This document shows positions 1 through 7,319 of a stretch of 9,440 bases of DNA, piece by piece (positions within the stretch are counted from its first letter, which is position 1; each line of letters starts with the position of its first letter). This DNA comes from DASUFI01 sp036274635 (GTDB lineage: Bacteria; Planctomycetota; B15-G4): assembly GCA_036274635.1 (NCBI GenBank), contig DASUFI010000295.1:1-9440 (forward strand), read 5' to 3'. The position numbers and the translations under genes are program-made. The notes under the pieces were generated by a model that did not search any database, was not told where the DNA came from, and saw only the letters and a program-made list of their open reading frames with translations.

Positions 1-69
1 AACACCTCAGTGCATCCGGCACACCCCGACCGCGCGCCGCGGACCACACCCCCGAGATCCCGCGGAGCC

Positions 70-105
70 ATGGGCATCCCGCGTCTGCTAGCCTCCACGC
101 GATGA
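70..105 (+). other. Possible 11-codon upstream ORF overlapping the first gene
   Basis: An ATG at 70 opens an 11-codon reading frame (MGIPRLLASTR) whose TGA at 103-105 overlaps the ATG at 102 of the first glycosyltransferase gene in an ATGA arrangement. A GGAG lies at 64-67, only two bases from the ATG, too close for a good ribosome binding site. It could couple translation to the downstream gene as a leader peptide, or be chance in GC-rich DNA. The rest of 1-101 shows no gene and no convincing promoter; a TAGCCT at 89-94 is a weak -10 candidate without a recognisable -35. Confidence 0.15.
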
Positions 106-1709
106 GACTCCGCGCGCTGGCGCTGCTGGCCGTGCTGCACCTGCTGGCCGCGGCCTTCTTCCTCCACGCCTGCGGCCCCGGCTTCCCGCTCGACGACGCG
201 TGGGGCCACCTCGTGTACGGGCGCGCGCTCGCGACGTGGCAGGGCCTCGCCTACAACACCGGCCAGCCCGAGGCGGGCGTGACCTCGCCGCTGTGGACCT
301 ACCTGTGCGCGCTGCCGGCGGGGCTGGTGGAGTGGCACGTGATCGCGCGGCCGGACGCGGCCGTGCGCATCCTGGGCCTGCTGTTCGGCCTGGCCGGCAC
401 GGTCGTGGGCGCGCGGCTCGCAGCGCGCGCGGGACGCTGGCCGGGGCTCGCGGCGGCGCTGCTGCTCACCTTCGATCCGCTCATGCTCGCGGCGCGCTTC
501 TCGGGCATGGAGCTGCCGCTGTTCGCGCTGCTCTCGCTGCTCTTCGTCGAGGCCCAGCTGGACGACCGGCCGCCCATGCTGGGCTGGGTGTGCGGGCTGG
601 CCATCCTCACGCGACCGGAGGGCCTGCTGCTGGCGCTGCTGGCGGCGCCGCGCCAGCTCTCGAGCCGCGCGCGCGTGAAAGCCTTCGTGCCGCCGGTGCT
701 CGTGTGCGTGCTGCCCTTCCTCGCCTGGAACCTGTGGGCCGCGGGGCAGCCCTGGCCCAACACGTGGAGCAACAAGGTCGAGCTGGTGACGCAGCCGGCC
801 GAGCTGCTCGGCTCGCTGGCTGCGCTGGGCGGCGACACGGGCCTCGGCTGGGCGCTGCCGCTGCTGCTGGCGGCGGGCGCGGTGTCGCTGGAGGGCGGCG
901 AGCACCGCCTCGCGCGCACGCTGCTCGTGCCGGGCCTGGCCCTGCTGGCCGGCGTGCTGCTCACGCGGCGCATGCCGCTGGGCGACTTCTCGCCGCCGCG
1001 CGTGCCGTTCTACTTCGAGCGCTACGCGCTGCCCGCCTGGCCGCTGCTGCTGGTGGTCGTGGCGGCGGGCGTGTCCTCGCTGGTGCGCACGGCCTGGTCC
1101 GGACTGTTCTGCAGGCCGGCCGCGGCGCTGGTGCTGGTGGCGCCGCTGGCTCTGGTGACGGGCCTCGCGCATCGCGCGCCGCGCCACATGGCCGAGGTCA
1201 CGCTGCGCTTCTCGCAGGAGTGCGCCGACGTGGAGGCACTGCAGGTCGCGGCCGGACGGTGGATCGACGGCCACCTCTCGCGCACGGCCGTGGTCGCCAC
1301 GCACGACGCGGGCGCGGTGCGCTACTTCGGCAAGCGGCACGTGCTGGACATCTACGGCAACAACGACGCGCGCATGGCCGACCTGCTGCGCGCCGGGGAG
1401 CGCGCCGTGAACCTGCGCGACCAGGAGGCCGCCGACCGCGCCAACGCGGCCATCCTGGCCTACCTGCACACCTGCGACCCCGACGCGCTGGCCTGCCTGC
1501 CCATGCGCTACGCCAGCGACCACAGCCCCGAGCTGGCCGAGCTGCTGCCCCGCCTGCCGCCCGAGCAGGCCGCGGCGGTGATGGCCATGGCCGAGGACTA
1601 CGCCAGCCTGCTGGGCCTCACGCGCCGCGCGGTCACGTTCCACGTCGACCGCTCGGCGGTGATGGGCAGCCCGGTGCACCAGGACTTCGCCGTCTTCGTG
1701 CGGCCGTGA
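102..1709 (+). CDS. GT-C family membrane glycosyltransferase (polyprenyl-phosphate-sugar dependent, predicted)
   Basis: A 535-residue polytopic inner-membrane protein. An N-terminal hydrophobic helix (about 4-22) is followed by a first periplasmic loop with an acidic pair, DDAW at 31-34, the usual catalytic/metal position of GT-C enzymes. Further features common to bacterial GT-C proteins are AGVTSPLW (58-65), SGMELPLF (134-141), TRPEG (170-174) and FERYALPAWP (305-314). About ten hydrophobic segments lie between 1 and 355. From about 360 the chain is soluble, probably periplasmic, and contains HDAGAVRYFG (401-410), a motif I associate with AftB-like and related sugar transferases. It would transfer a sugar from a lipid-linked donor onto an extracytoplasmic glycan, lipid or protein; donor and acceptor cannot be told. 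The ATG at 102 is the only good start; no clear Shine-Dalgarno precedes it. It overlaps the next gene by four bases, suggesting co-translation and a shared pathway. The family call is firm, the exact activity unknown. Confidence 0.75.
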   Translation: MRLRALALLAVLHLLAAAFFLHACGPGFPLDDAWGHLVYGRALATWQGLAYNTGQPEAGVTSPLWTYLCALPAGLVEWHVIARPDAAVRILGLLFGLAGTVVGARLAARAGRWPGLAAALLLTFDPLMLAARFSGMELPLFALLSLLFVEAQLDDRPPMLGWVCGLAILTRPEGLLLALLAAPRQLSSRARVKAFVPPVLVCVLPFLAWNLWAAGQPWPNTWSNKVELVTQPAELLGSLAALGGDTGLGWALPLLLAAGAVSLEGGEHRLARTLLVPGLALLAGVLLTRRMPLGDFSPPRVPFYFERYALPAWPLLLVVVAAGVSSLVRTAWSGLFCRPAAALVLVAPLALVTGLAHRAPRHMAEVTLRFSQECADVEALQVAAGRWIDGHLSRTAVVATHDAGAVRYFGKRHVLDIYGNNDARMADLLRAGERAVNLRDQEAADRANAAILAYLHTCDPDALACLPMRYASDHSPELAELLPRLPPEQAAAVMAMAEDYASLLGLTRRAVTFHVDRSAVMGSPVHQDFAVFVRP

Positions 1710-3889
1710 GCCCCGGGCGCCTGTCGCCGCGCGCCCTGCTGCTCGTCGCGCTGCTGGCCGCCGTCACGCGCCTGGCCTTCGAGGTGCAGGTGCGCGGCGA
1801 CCCCGGCCCGGCCGGCAAGCTCGCGCGCAGCCTGGTGGGCGACGAGCGCAGCTACGACCGCACCGCGCGCGCCTTCGCCGCGGGCACCCTGCAGCGCGAG
1901 CGCGCCTTCTACCAGGAGCCGCTCTATCCCTTCCTGCTCTCGCTGGCCTACCGCGTCGCGCCGCCGCCGCCGCTGCCGGACGAGGATCCCGACGCACCGT
2001 TCGCGCCGGTGCACGTGGCGGTGATCGTCGTGCAGCACCTGCTGGGCGTGCTCACCTGCCTGGCCGTGGCGCTGCTGGGCGCACGCGCGCTGTCGCCGCG
2101 CGCCGGGCTGCTGGCGGGCCTGTTCGCCGCGCTGTCGGGTCCGCTGATCTTCGCGGAATCGCAGGTGCTCAAGGAGGGCGCGGCGCTGCTGCTTTGGATG
2201 GCGGCCCTGCACCTGTGGCTGGACGTGCTGCAGGACCGCGGGCGCCGGCGCGCCGTGGCGCTGGGCGCGGCGCTGGGCGCGGGCGTGCTGCTGCGCGGCA
2301 ACACCTACCTGCTGCTGGGCCTCGTGCTGCTCTCGCTGCTCGCGCGCGTCGGCGGGCGGCGGCGGCTGGCGCAGGCCGGGCTCGTGCTCGTGTGCGCGCT
2401 TCTGGCGCTCTCGCCCGCGACGCTGCACAACCTGCGGCGCGGCGAGCTGGTGCTCTCCACCTACCAGGGCGGCTCCAACGCGGCCCTCGGCATGCCCGAC
2501 GACCCGACCGTGTGGAAGGGCGTGCTCTACGTGCCGCTGCGCGCCGGCCACGCCGACGCGCGCTACGAGGAGCAGGACGCCGTCGAGCTGGCGCAGGCGG
2601 CGGAGGGCCGGCGCCTGTCCGGCCCCGAGGTCTCGCGGCACTGGTGGCGGCACGCGCTCGACGTCGTGGCCGCGCGGCCGGGCGTCGCGGCCGAGCGCAT
2701 CGCGCTCAAGCTGCTCTTCACCTTCAGCCCCGACGAGGTGCCGGACGTGAAGGACTGGTCCTTCGTGCGCGGCGCGGTGCCGTGGCTGGCGACGCCGCTT
2801 TCGGACCTCACGCTGTGGGGCCCGCTGGCGCTGCTGGGCCTGCTGCTGCTGCCGTGGCGCGGCGCAGGGCTGCTCGTGGTGCGCGGCAGCGTGCTGGCGG
2901 TGATGCTCTCGCTGGCGCTGTTCTACGTCATGGGGCGCTACCGGCTCTCGGCGACGCCGGGCCTCTGGATCCTCGCCGCGGGAGCCCTGCTGGCGGGCTG
3001 GGAGCGCGTGGCGGCGGCGCGTGGTGCGCGGCGCGCGCTCGTCGCGGCCGGGCTGCTGCTGCTGGCCGGCGGCGCGGTGGCCGCGGGCCAGGTGCCGCTG
3101 CGGCCCGACGTGGGCGGCCTGCAGACCTGCTGGCAGAACGTCGCGCTGCTGGACATGGGGCAGGCGCATCGCATGACGGATCCGGTCGCGGCGGCGGCGC
3201 GTCGCGACGAGGCCGTGGATGCCGCGCGCGAGGCGCTGCGCCTCGCGCCGCTCTACCCCGAGGGCCGCGCGATGCTGGTGCGCGCGCTCGAGACGTCCAC
3301 GCCCGTGCTGCCGCCGCGCCAACCGGAGGCCGAGGCCGAGGCGCTGCGCCTGCTGCTGGTGGTCGAGTCGCTGCGCGCCGCGGCCGGCGACCCGACGCCC
3401 CTGCTGGCCGCCGGCCGCGACGAGCAGCTCGCCGCCGCGGCCGCCCTGCGCCCGCGCCCCAGCGCCCCTGGGCGCGACGCCTTCGTGGACCCGCTGCTGG
3501 TCTTCGCGGCCCAGCACGTGGCCGCCTCGCTGCACGAGGAGCGCTGGCTGCCCTTGGCGCTGGCGCTGGCAGACGAGGCCCATCGCCGAGCCCCCACGGA
3601 CTCGACGGGCCTCGCGCTTCAGGGCCTGGTGCACAAGCGCCTCGGGCACGTCGCCGAGGCCGAGGCCTGCTACCGCGCGGCGCTGGCCGCCGGCGGGGAG
3701 TCGGTCGACCTGCTCAACAACCTCGGCAACCTGCTGCTGCAGACCGGCCGCGGGCTCGAGGCGGTGCCCCTGCTGCAGCGCGCACTGGAGCTCGAGCCGG
3801 GAAACCCCGTGGTCTTGCACAACCTGCAGCGCGCCCGATCGGGTGTCGCGCCGGACGCCGCGAGGCCGCCCGGCGGGCCGCCGCGCTGA
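1706..3889 (+). CDS. GT-C (family 39-like) glycosyltransferase with C-terminal TPR repeats
   Basis: A 727-residue protein starting at GTG 1706, which shares bases with the TGA of the preceding gene (GTGA). The open frame runs back to 200, but that part only shadows the first gene, so the overlap start is chosen. After helix 1 (about 10-25) the first periplasmic loop has GDERSYDRTARAF (45-57) with the acidic DE pair, then EPLYPFLL (71-78), both typical of GT39/PMT_2-like proteins. HNLRRGELVLS (241-251) followed by QGGSNAALG (254-262) is another hallmark, as is YRLSATP (412-418). Roughly ten to twelve membrane segments end near 462. The tail (about 475-710) is soluble and alpha-helical; two clear 34-residue TPR units occupy about 632-665 and 666-699, with weaker helical repeats before them. 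The TPRs probably bind a partner or acceptor protein. It likely acts with the upstream enzyme in cell-surface glycan or glycoprotein synthesis; substrates are unknown. Confidence 0.75.
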   Translation: MSPGRLSPRALLLVALLAAVTRLAFEVQVRGDPGPAGKLARSLVGDERSYDRTARAFAAGTLQRERAFYQEPLYPFLLSLAYRVAPPPPLPDEDPDAPFAPVHVAVIVVQHLLGVLTCLAVALLGARALSPRAGLLAGLFAALSGPLIFAESQVLKEGAALLLWMAALHLWLDVLQDRGRRRAVALGAALGAGVLLRGNTYLLLGLVLLSLLARVGGRRRLAQAGLVLVCALLALSPATLHNLRRGELVLSTYQGGSNAALGMPDDPTVWKGVLYVPLRAGHADARYEEQDAVELAQAAEGRRLSGPEVSRHWWRHALDVVAARPGVAAERIALKLLFTFSPDEVPDVKDWSFVRGAVPWLATPLSDLTLWGPLALLGLLLLPWRGAGLLVVRGSVLAVMLSLALFYVMGRYRLSATPGLWILAAGALLAGWERVAAARGARRALVAAGLLLLAGGAVAAGQVPLRPDVGGLQTCWQNVALLDMGQAHRMTDPVAAAARRDEAVDAAREALRLAPLYPEGRAMLVRALETSTPVLPPRQPEAEAEALRLLLVVESLRAAAGDPTPLLAAGRDEQLAAAAALRPRPSAPGRDAFVDPLLVFAAQHVAASLHEERWLPLALALADEAHRRAPTDSTGLALQGLVHKRLGHVAEAEACYRAALAAGGESVDLLNNLGNLLLQTGRGLEAVPLLQRALELEPGNPVVLHNLQRARSGVAPDAARPPGGPPR

Positions 3890-3896
3890 CGCACGC

Positions 3897-3925
3897 TTGA
3901 CCCTTCACGCGCCTTCGGCGCAAAT
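3897..3925 (+). promoter_or_regulatory. Candidate promoter of the YkgJ-family gene
   Basis: TTGACC (3897-3902, five of six matches to the sigma-70 -35 consensus) is followed after 17 bases by GCAAAT (3920-3925, three of six at -10). Transcription would begin at about 3932, exactly on the ATG of the next gene, giving a leaderless mRNA. The -10 is poor, so this rests mainly on the -35 and spacing. A small hairpin lies inside the spacer. Confidence 0.3.
3909..3921 (+). repeat. Small GC hairpin between operons
   Basis: GCGCC (3909-3913), loop TTC, GGCGC (3917-3921): a five-base-pair perfect stem 20 bases after the TPR-glycosyltransferase stop codon. It is followed by AAAT rather than a T run, so it is not a standard intrinsic terminator. 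With the larger stem just downstream it may form a tandem structure that slows or ends transcription of the glycosyltransferase pair. Confidence 0.35.
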
Positions 3926-3951
3926 GGGGCGATGGTCGTCACCATCGCCCC
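3926..3951 (+). repeat. Perfect 11-bp inverted repeat spanning the YkgJ start codon
   Basis: GGGGCGATGGT (3926-3936) and ACCATCGCCCC (3941-3951) are exact reverse complements around a CGTC tetraloop; a T-G wobble could add one pair. The predicted ATG of the next gene (3932-3934) sits inside the left arm, so in mRNA the start codon would be buried in a very stable hairpin. There is no T tract after it on either strand. It may be a factor-assisted terminator of the upstream operon, a protein operator, or a translational control element; alternatively the true start lies downstream (GTG at 3980). Confidence 0.6.
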
Positions 3952-4537
3952 GCCTCCTGCCCGCTCCCGCGCGCGCCGCGTGCAGCCCAGCCTGCCTCCG
4001 CGCGCCCCCAGCGCCCTGCACAAGCTCTGGCCCGCCAGCGCGGTGCCGCCGGACGCCGCCGCGCAGCTCGCGCGTCCCTACCGCACCGGCCGCGGCGTGC
4101 CCGAGGGCCAGGGCAAGTGCGACACCTGCATCGGCCTGTGCTGCCGCTACGTCGCCGTGGAGGTGGACGCGCCCACCGAGCCGAAGGACTTCGACCTTCT
4201 GCGCTGGTTCCTGCTGCACGAGGGCCTGCAGCTCTTCGTCGACGGGCGCGCGTGGTTCCTGCAGGTCTTCGTGCGCTGCAAGGCGCTCGCGCCCGACAAC
4301 CGCTGCAGCATCTACGCCACGCGCCCGGAGATCTGCCGCGAGTACGAGGCCGACGGCTGCGACCGCGACGAGGCCGAGGGGCGCATCAAGATGGACCGCA
4401 TCTTCCGCAGCGTGGAGGAGCTGGAGGCCTGGCGCGTCCCGTGGATGAAGCGCTGGGAGGCGCGGCGTCGCAAGCAGCGCCGCGCGGCCGCGCTGCGCGG
4501 CGCCCGCACGCGAAAGCGCCGGGCTCGCGCGCGCTGA
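3932..4537 (+). CDS. YkgJ-family cysteine-cluster protein (putative zinc/iron-binding)
   Basis: A 201-residue soluble protein with the eight-cysteine pattern of the YkgJ (CxxCxxxCC) family: C63, C66, C70 and C71 in CDTCIGLCC, then C116, C125, C135 and C143. Conserved context includes DFDLLRWFLLHEG (86-98), PDNRCSIYATRPEICREY (121-138) and DGCDRD (141-146). The family is thought to bind zinc or an iron-sulfur cluster; its biochemical role is not established. Residues 1-60 are low-complexity and rich in Pro, Arg and Ala, and 178-201 form a strongly basic tail that could bind nucleic acid. Both extensions are outside the core domain. The ATG at 3932 lacks a Shine-Dalgarno and lies inside a hairpin; GTG at 3980 would drop 16 residues of the unconserved leader and is a real alternative. 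It stands alone between two operons, 42 bases after the glycosyltransferases and 144 bases before iorA. Confidence 0.8.
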   Translation: MVVTIAPPPARSRARRVQPSLPPRAPSALHKLWPASAVPPDAAAQLARPYRTGRGVPEGQGKCDTCIGLCCRYVAVEVDAPTEPKDFDLLRWFLLHEGLQLFVDGRAWFLQVFVRCKALAPDNRCSIYATRPEICREYEADGCDRDEAEGRIKMDRIFRSVEELEAWRVPWMKRWEARRRKQRRAAALRGARTRKRRARAR

Positions 4538-4551
4538 GCTGACCCGCGGGC

Positions 4552-4565
4552 GTCGCGGCCGCGAC
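4552..4565. repeat. 14-bp perfect palindrome upstream of the ior promoter
   Basis: GTCGCGGCCGCGAC reads the same on both strands, with no loop. It lies 14 bases after the YkgJ stop and about 23 bases before the candidate -35 of the iorA promoter. It could be a binding site for a dimeric regulator of the ior operon. In DNA of this GC content, C/G-only palindromes arise easily, but the flanking GTC/GAC extend the match beyond that. It is unlikely to be a terminator because it has no loop and no T run. Confidence 0.25.
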
Positions 4566-4588
4566 CACGATCCGCGCGGCCCCGACTC

Positions 4589-4618
4589 TTGGATCCGGTG
4601 CGGCGCGCCCGCTATCTT
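4589..4618 (+). promoter_or_regulatory. Candidate sigma-70 promoter of the iorA-iorB-cytochrome operon
   Basis: TTGGAT (4589-4594) and TATCTT (4613-4618) are separated by 18 bases. The -10 matches four of six consensus positions and is one of few AT-rich words in the 144-base gap after the YkgJ gene. Transcription would start near 4625, leaving a leader of about 57 bases before the ATG at 4682. The rest of the gap (4538-4681) holds only the palindrome described separately and the ribosome binding site. Confidence 0.4.
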
Positions 4619-4667
4619 CGCGCGCGGCGTGCGCACGCGCGCCGGGCGATCGACATCGGGCCACGCT

Positions 4668-4673
4668 GGGAGG
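4668..4673 (+). promoter_or_regulatory. Ribosome binding site of iorA
   Basis: GGGAGG lies eight bases before the ATG at 4682. It is the best Shine-Dalgarno in the window and fixes that ATG as the start, rather than the TTG at 4589 to which the open frame extends. Confidence 0.7.
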
Positions 4674-4681
4674 CTGCACGC

Positions 4682-5149
4682 ATGCCCCTGGACCTCGAGG
4701 TGAATGGCCGGCACGTCGCCGTGGACGTCGATGCGGCGACGCCGCTGCTGTGGGTGCTGCGCGAGAGCCTCGGGCTCACCGGCACCAAGTTCGGCTGCGG
4801 CGCGGCACAGTGCGGCGCGTGCACGGTGCACGTGGACGGGCAGGCCAAGCGCTCGTGCGTGCTGCCGGTCTCGGCGGTGGCCGGCAAGCACGTCACCACC
4901 ATCGAGGGTCTCACCGGCCCCGTGGCCGACGCGCTCACGGCGGCCTGGATCGAGGAGGACGTGCCGCAGTGCGGCTGGTGCCAGACGGGCCAGATCATGA
5001 GCGCCGCCGTGCTGCTGGGCACGAACCGCGCCCCAGGAGACGCGGACATCGACGCCTCGATGGCCGGCAACATCTGCCGCTGCGCCACGTACGTGCGCAT
5101 CCGCCGCGCCATTCACCGCGCCTCCGGCAAGCTGGGCGGTGCGCGATGA
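4682..5149 (+). CDS. iorA: Isoquinoline 1-oxidoreductase-type small subunit, 2 x [2Fe-2S] protein
   Basis: A 155-residue iron-sulfur subunit of a molybdenum hydroxylase (xanthine oxidase family), the normal length for this subunit. The N-terminal plant-type ferredoxin domain has C39, C44 and C47 in GCGAAQCGACTV plus C59. The C-terminal four-helix [2Fe-2S] domain has C97 and C100 in CGWCQTGQ and C132 and C134 in ICRCATYVRI. All eight ligands are present. It would pass electrons from the molybdenum site in the large subunit to the haem protein encoded two genes downstream. It has no signal peptide, so export would be by the 'hitchhiker' route in complex with the Tat-targeted large subunit. The stop overlaps the iorB start (ATGA). 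The substrate is not shown by this subunit: the same family serves isoquinoline, nicotinate and aldehyde oxidising enzymes, so the gene symbol names the closest type only. Confidence 0.88.
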   Translation: MPLDLEVNGRHVAVDVDAATPLLWVLRESLGLTGTKFGCGAAQCGACTVHVDGQAKRSCVLPVSAVAGKHVTTIEGLTGPVADALTAAWIEEDVPQCGWCQTGQIMSAAVLLGTNRAPGDADIDASMAGNICRCATYVRIRRAIHRASGKLGGAR

Positions 5150-7308
5150 GCGGCACCCTGCTGCGTCGCGACTTCCTGCGCGTCTCGGCCGCCGCCGGCG
5201 GCGGGCTGCTGCTGGCCTTCCGCTGGCTGCCGTCGGCGCGCGCGTCCGAGGCGCCGGACGCAGCGGCCGCCGCCGCCGACTTCGCGCCCAATGCCTGGGT
5301 GCGCATCGCCCCGGACGGACGCGTGACGGTCCTCATCAACAAGGCCGAGATGGGCCAGGGCGTCTCCACCTCGCTCAGCATGCTGCTGGCGGAGGAGCTG
5401 GACGCCGACTGGAAGATGGTGGGCTTCGAGCTCGCCCCGGCAGGCAAGGACTACGTCGACCCCACCATGCACATGCAGGTGACCGGCGGCAGCTCCAGCG
5501 TCGCCAACATGTCCGGGCCGCTCCGGCAGGCCGGCGCCACCGCGCGCGCCATGCTCGTCGCCGCCGCCGCCAAGGGCTGGGGCGTACCCGAGGCCCAGTG
5601 CATCACCGACAGCGGCACGGTCATCCACGCGCCCAGCAGCCGCAGCCGCGGCTACGGCGAGCTGGCCGTCGAGGCCGCCGTGCTGCCGGTGCCCCAGGAC
5701 GTGCCGCTCAAGGACCCCGCGCTCTACCGCCTCCTCGGCCGGCCGACGCCCCGCCTCGACACCCCCGACAAGGTCTTCGGCCGCGCGACCTTCGCGCTCG
5801 ACGTGCGACGGCCGGGCATGCTGGTGGCCGTCGTCGCGCGATCGCCCGTCTTCGGCGGCAAGCTCAAGAGCTTCGACGACAGCGCCGCGCGCGCCGTCCC
5901 GGGCGTGAAGCAGGTCGTGGCCATCGGCTCGGGCGTGGCGGTGCTGGCCAGCGGCTTCTGGGCCGCCCGGCGCGGACGCGATGCGCTGGCCGTCGAGTGG
6001 GACCTCGGCCCCGGCGCCACGCTCTCCACCGACGCGCTGCGCGAGGAGTACCGCCAGAAGGCGCAGACGCCGGGTGCCGTGGCCTGGTCCGTCGGCGACG
6101 CTGCCAGCGCGCTGGCCGGCGCGGCCCGCACGCTGACGGCGGAGTTCGAGCTGCCCTACCTCGCCCACGCGACGATGGAGCCGCTCAACGCCGTGGCCGA
6201 GGTGCGCGCGGACGGCACGGAGGTGTGGGCCGGCTCGCAGTTCCAGACGGTGGACCAGGCCGCCGCTGCGCAGGCCGCCGGCTGCCGGCCCGACCAGGTG
6301 ACCTTCCACAGCACCTTCCTCGGCGGCGGCTTCGGCCGGCGCGCCAACCCGACGTCCGACTACGTCGTCGAGGCCGTGCAGTGCAGCAAGGCTGCCGGCG
6401 TGCCGGTGCAGCTGGTCTGGACGCGCGAGGACGACCTGCACGGCGGCTACTACCGCCCGCTGTGGCACGCCCGCATCGCCGCGGGCCTCGACGCCTCCGG
6501 CGCGATCACGGCCTGGCAGCACACCATCGTGGGTCAGTCCATCACGGCCGGCACGCCCTTCGAGCCCTACACGATCAAGAACGGCATCGACTCCACCTCG
6601 GTCGAGGGCGCGATCGAGCTGCCCTACGCGATCCCCAACGCGCAGGTCGATCTGCACACCACCCAGGTGCCGGTCACGACGCTCTGGTGGCGCTCGGTGG
6701 GCCACACCCACACGGCTTTCGTGGTGGAGAGCTTCCTCGACGATCTCGCGCACGAGACCGGCACGGACCCGCTCGAGCTGCGGCGCCGGCTGCTGGCCGC
6801 GCAGCCGCGCTGGCTGGGTGTGCTCAACCTCGCGGCGGCCAAGGCGGGCTGGGGCAGCCCCGCGCCGCCCGGGCGCGCGCGCGGCCTCGCCGTGCACCAT
6901 TCCTTCAAGACCTGGGTCGCGCACGTGGCCGAGGTGTCGCTGCTGGAAGGCGTCCCGCGCGTGCACCGCGTGACCAGCGCCGTCGACTGCGGCCGCGTCG
7001 TGAACCCGGACGGCGTCAAGGCGCAGGTGGAGGGCGCGGTGGGCTTCGGCCTCACGGCCCTGCTCTACTCGGCCATCACGATCCAGGACGGGCGCGTGCA
7101 GCAGAGCAACTTCCACGACTACCGCATGCTGCGCATCCACGAGATGCCGGAGGTGGAGGTGCACCTGGTGGAGAGCAGCGAGCCGTCCACCGGCATCGGC
7201 GAGCCGGGCGTGCCGCCCGTCGCGCCGGCGGTGTGCAACGCGCTCTTCGCGCTGACGGGCAAGCGCATCCGCCGCCTGCCGCTGCGGCCGGAGGACCTGC
7301 GGGCGTGA
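5146..7308 (+). CDS. iorB: Molybdopterin-binding large subunit, isoquinoline 1-oxidoreductase/aldehyde dehydrogenase type (Tat-exported)
   Basis: A 720-residue catalytic subunit that would bind the molybdopterin cofactor and hydroxylate an N-heterocycle or oxidise an aldehyde. The N-terminus is a Tat signal: RRDFL at 7-11, a hydrophobic stretch to about 25 and an ARA cleavage site near 31-33. Family motifs follow: EMGQGV (68-73), KVFGRATFALDV, MEP at 344-346, GGGFGRR (393-399) and, near the end, GIGEPG with E686 as the expected active-site glutamate. The length suits the shorter periplasmic IorB branch rather than cytoplasmic xanthine dehydrogenase, and no FAD (CoxM-like) subunit gene is nearby. 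The start is ATG 5146, overlapping the iorA stop by four bases with a weak GGGCGG upstream; the open frame extends back to 4750 only as a shadow. No cofactor-insertion chaperone (XdhC/CoxI type) is encoded in this window. Confidence 0.88.
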   Translation: MSGTLLRRDFLRVSAAAGGGLLLAFRWLPSARASEAPDAAAAAADFAPNAWVRIAPDGRVTVLINKAEMGQGVSTSLSMLLAEELDADWKMVGFELAPAGKDYVDPTMHMQVTGGSSSVANMSGPLRQAGATARAMLVAAAAKGWGVPEAQCITDSGTVIHAPSSRSRGYGELAVEAAVLPVPQDVPLKDPALYRLLGRPTPRLDTPDKVFGRATFALDVRRPGMLVAVVARSPVFGGKLKSFDDSAARAVPGVKQVVAIGSGVAVLASGFWAARRGRDALAVEWDLGPGATLSTDALREEYRQKAQTPGAVAWSVGDAASALAGAARTLTAEFELPYLAHATMEPLNAVAEVRADGTEVWAGSQFQTVDQAAAAQAAGCRPDQVTFHSTFLGGGFGRRANPTSDYVVEAVQCSKAAGVPVQLVWTREDDLHGGYYRPLWHARIAAGLDASGAITAWQHTIVGQSITAGTPFEPYTIKNGIDSTSVEGAIELPYAIPNAQVDLHTTQVPVTTLWWRSVGHTHTAFVVESFLDDLAHETGTDPLELRRRLLAAQPRWLGVLNLAAAKAGWGSPAPPGRARGLAVHHSFKTWVAHVAEVSLLEGVPRVHRVTSAVDCGRVVNPDGVKAQVEGAVGFGLTALLYSAITIQDGRVQQSNFHDYRMLRIHEMPEVEVHLVESSEPSTGIGEPGVPPVAPAVCNALFALTGKRIRRLPLRPEDLRA

Positions 7309-7319
7309 GGACTCCGAGC

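Noticed and set aside
200..1705. N-terminal extension of the second glycosyltransferase back to position 200
   Set aside because: The extension overlaps the whole first gene in another frame and reads as Arg/Ala/Gly-rich sequence; the recognisable membrane domain starts right after the GTG at 1706.
1598..3820. 740-codon open frame on the minus strand
   Set aside because: It is antisense to the TPR glycosyltransferase, which has clear family motifs. The translation is Gln/Arg/His/Ala-rich low-complexity sequence without recognisable domains, as produced by GC-rich shadow frames where stop codons are rare.
2194..3900. 568-codon plus-strand frame inside the TPR glycosyltransferase gene
   Set aside because: Arg/Ala/Gly/Pro-rich translation with no domain, entirely inside a better-supported gene.
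3926..3951. Standard intrinsic terminator for the glycosyltransferase operon
   Set aside because: The stem is strong enough but no T run follows it on the plus strand, and it overlaps the next gene's start; only a factor-dependent role is possible, so it is listed as a repeat.
3905..5116. 403-codon minus-strand frame across the YkgJ gene and iorA
   Set aside because: It crosses two plus-strand genes with well-conserved cysteine motifs and an intergenic promoter region; its composition is typical of antisense shadows.
5139..7319. Long upstream extension of the cytochrome frame
   Set aside because: It is a shadow of iorB; the ATG at 7320 has a ribosome binding site and a signal sequence.
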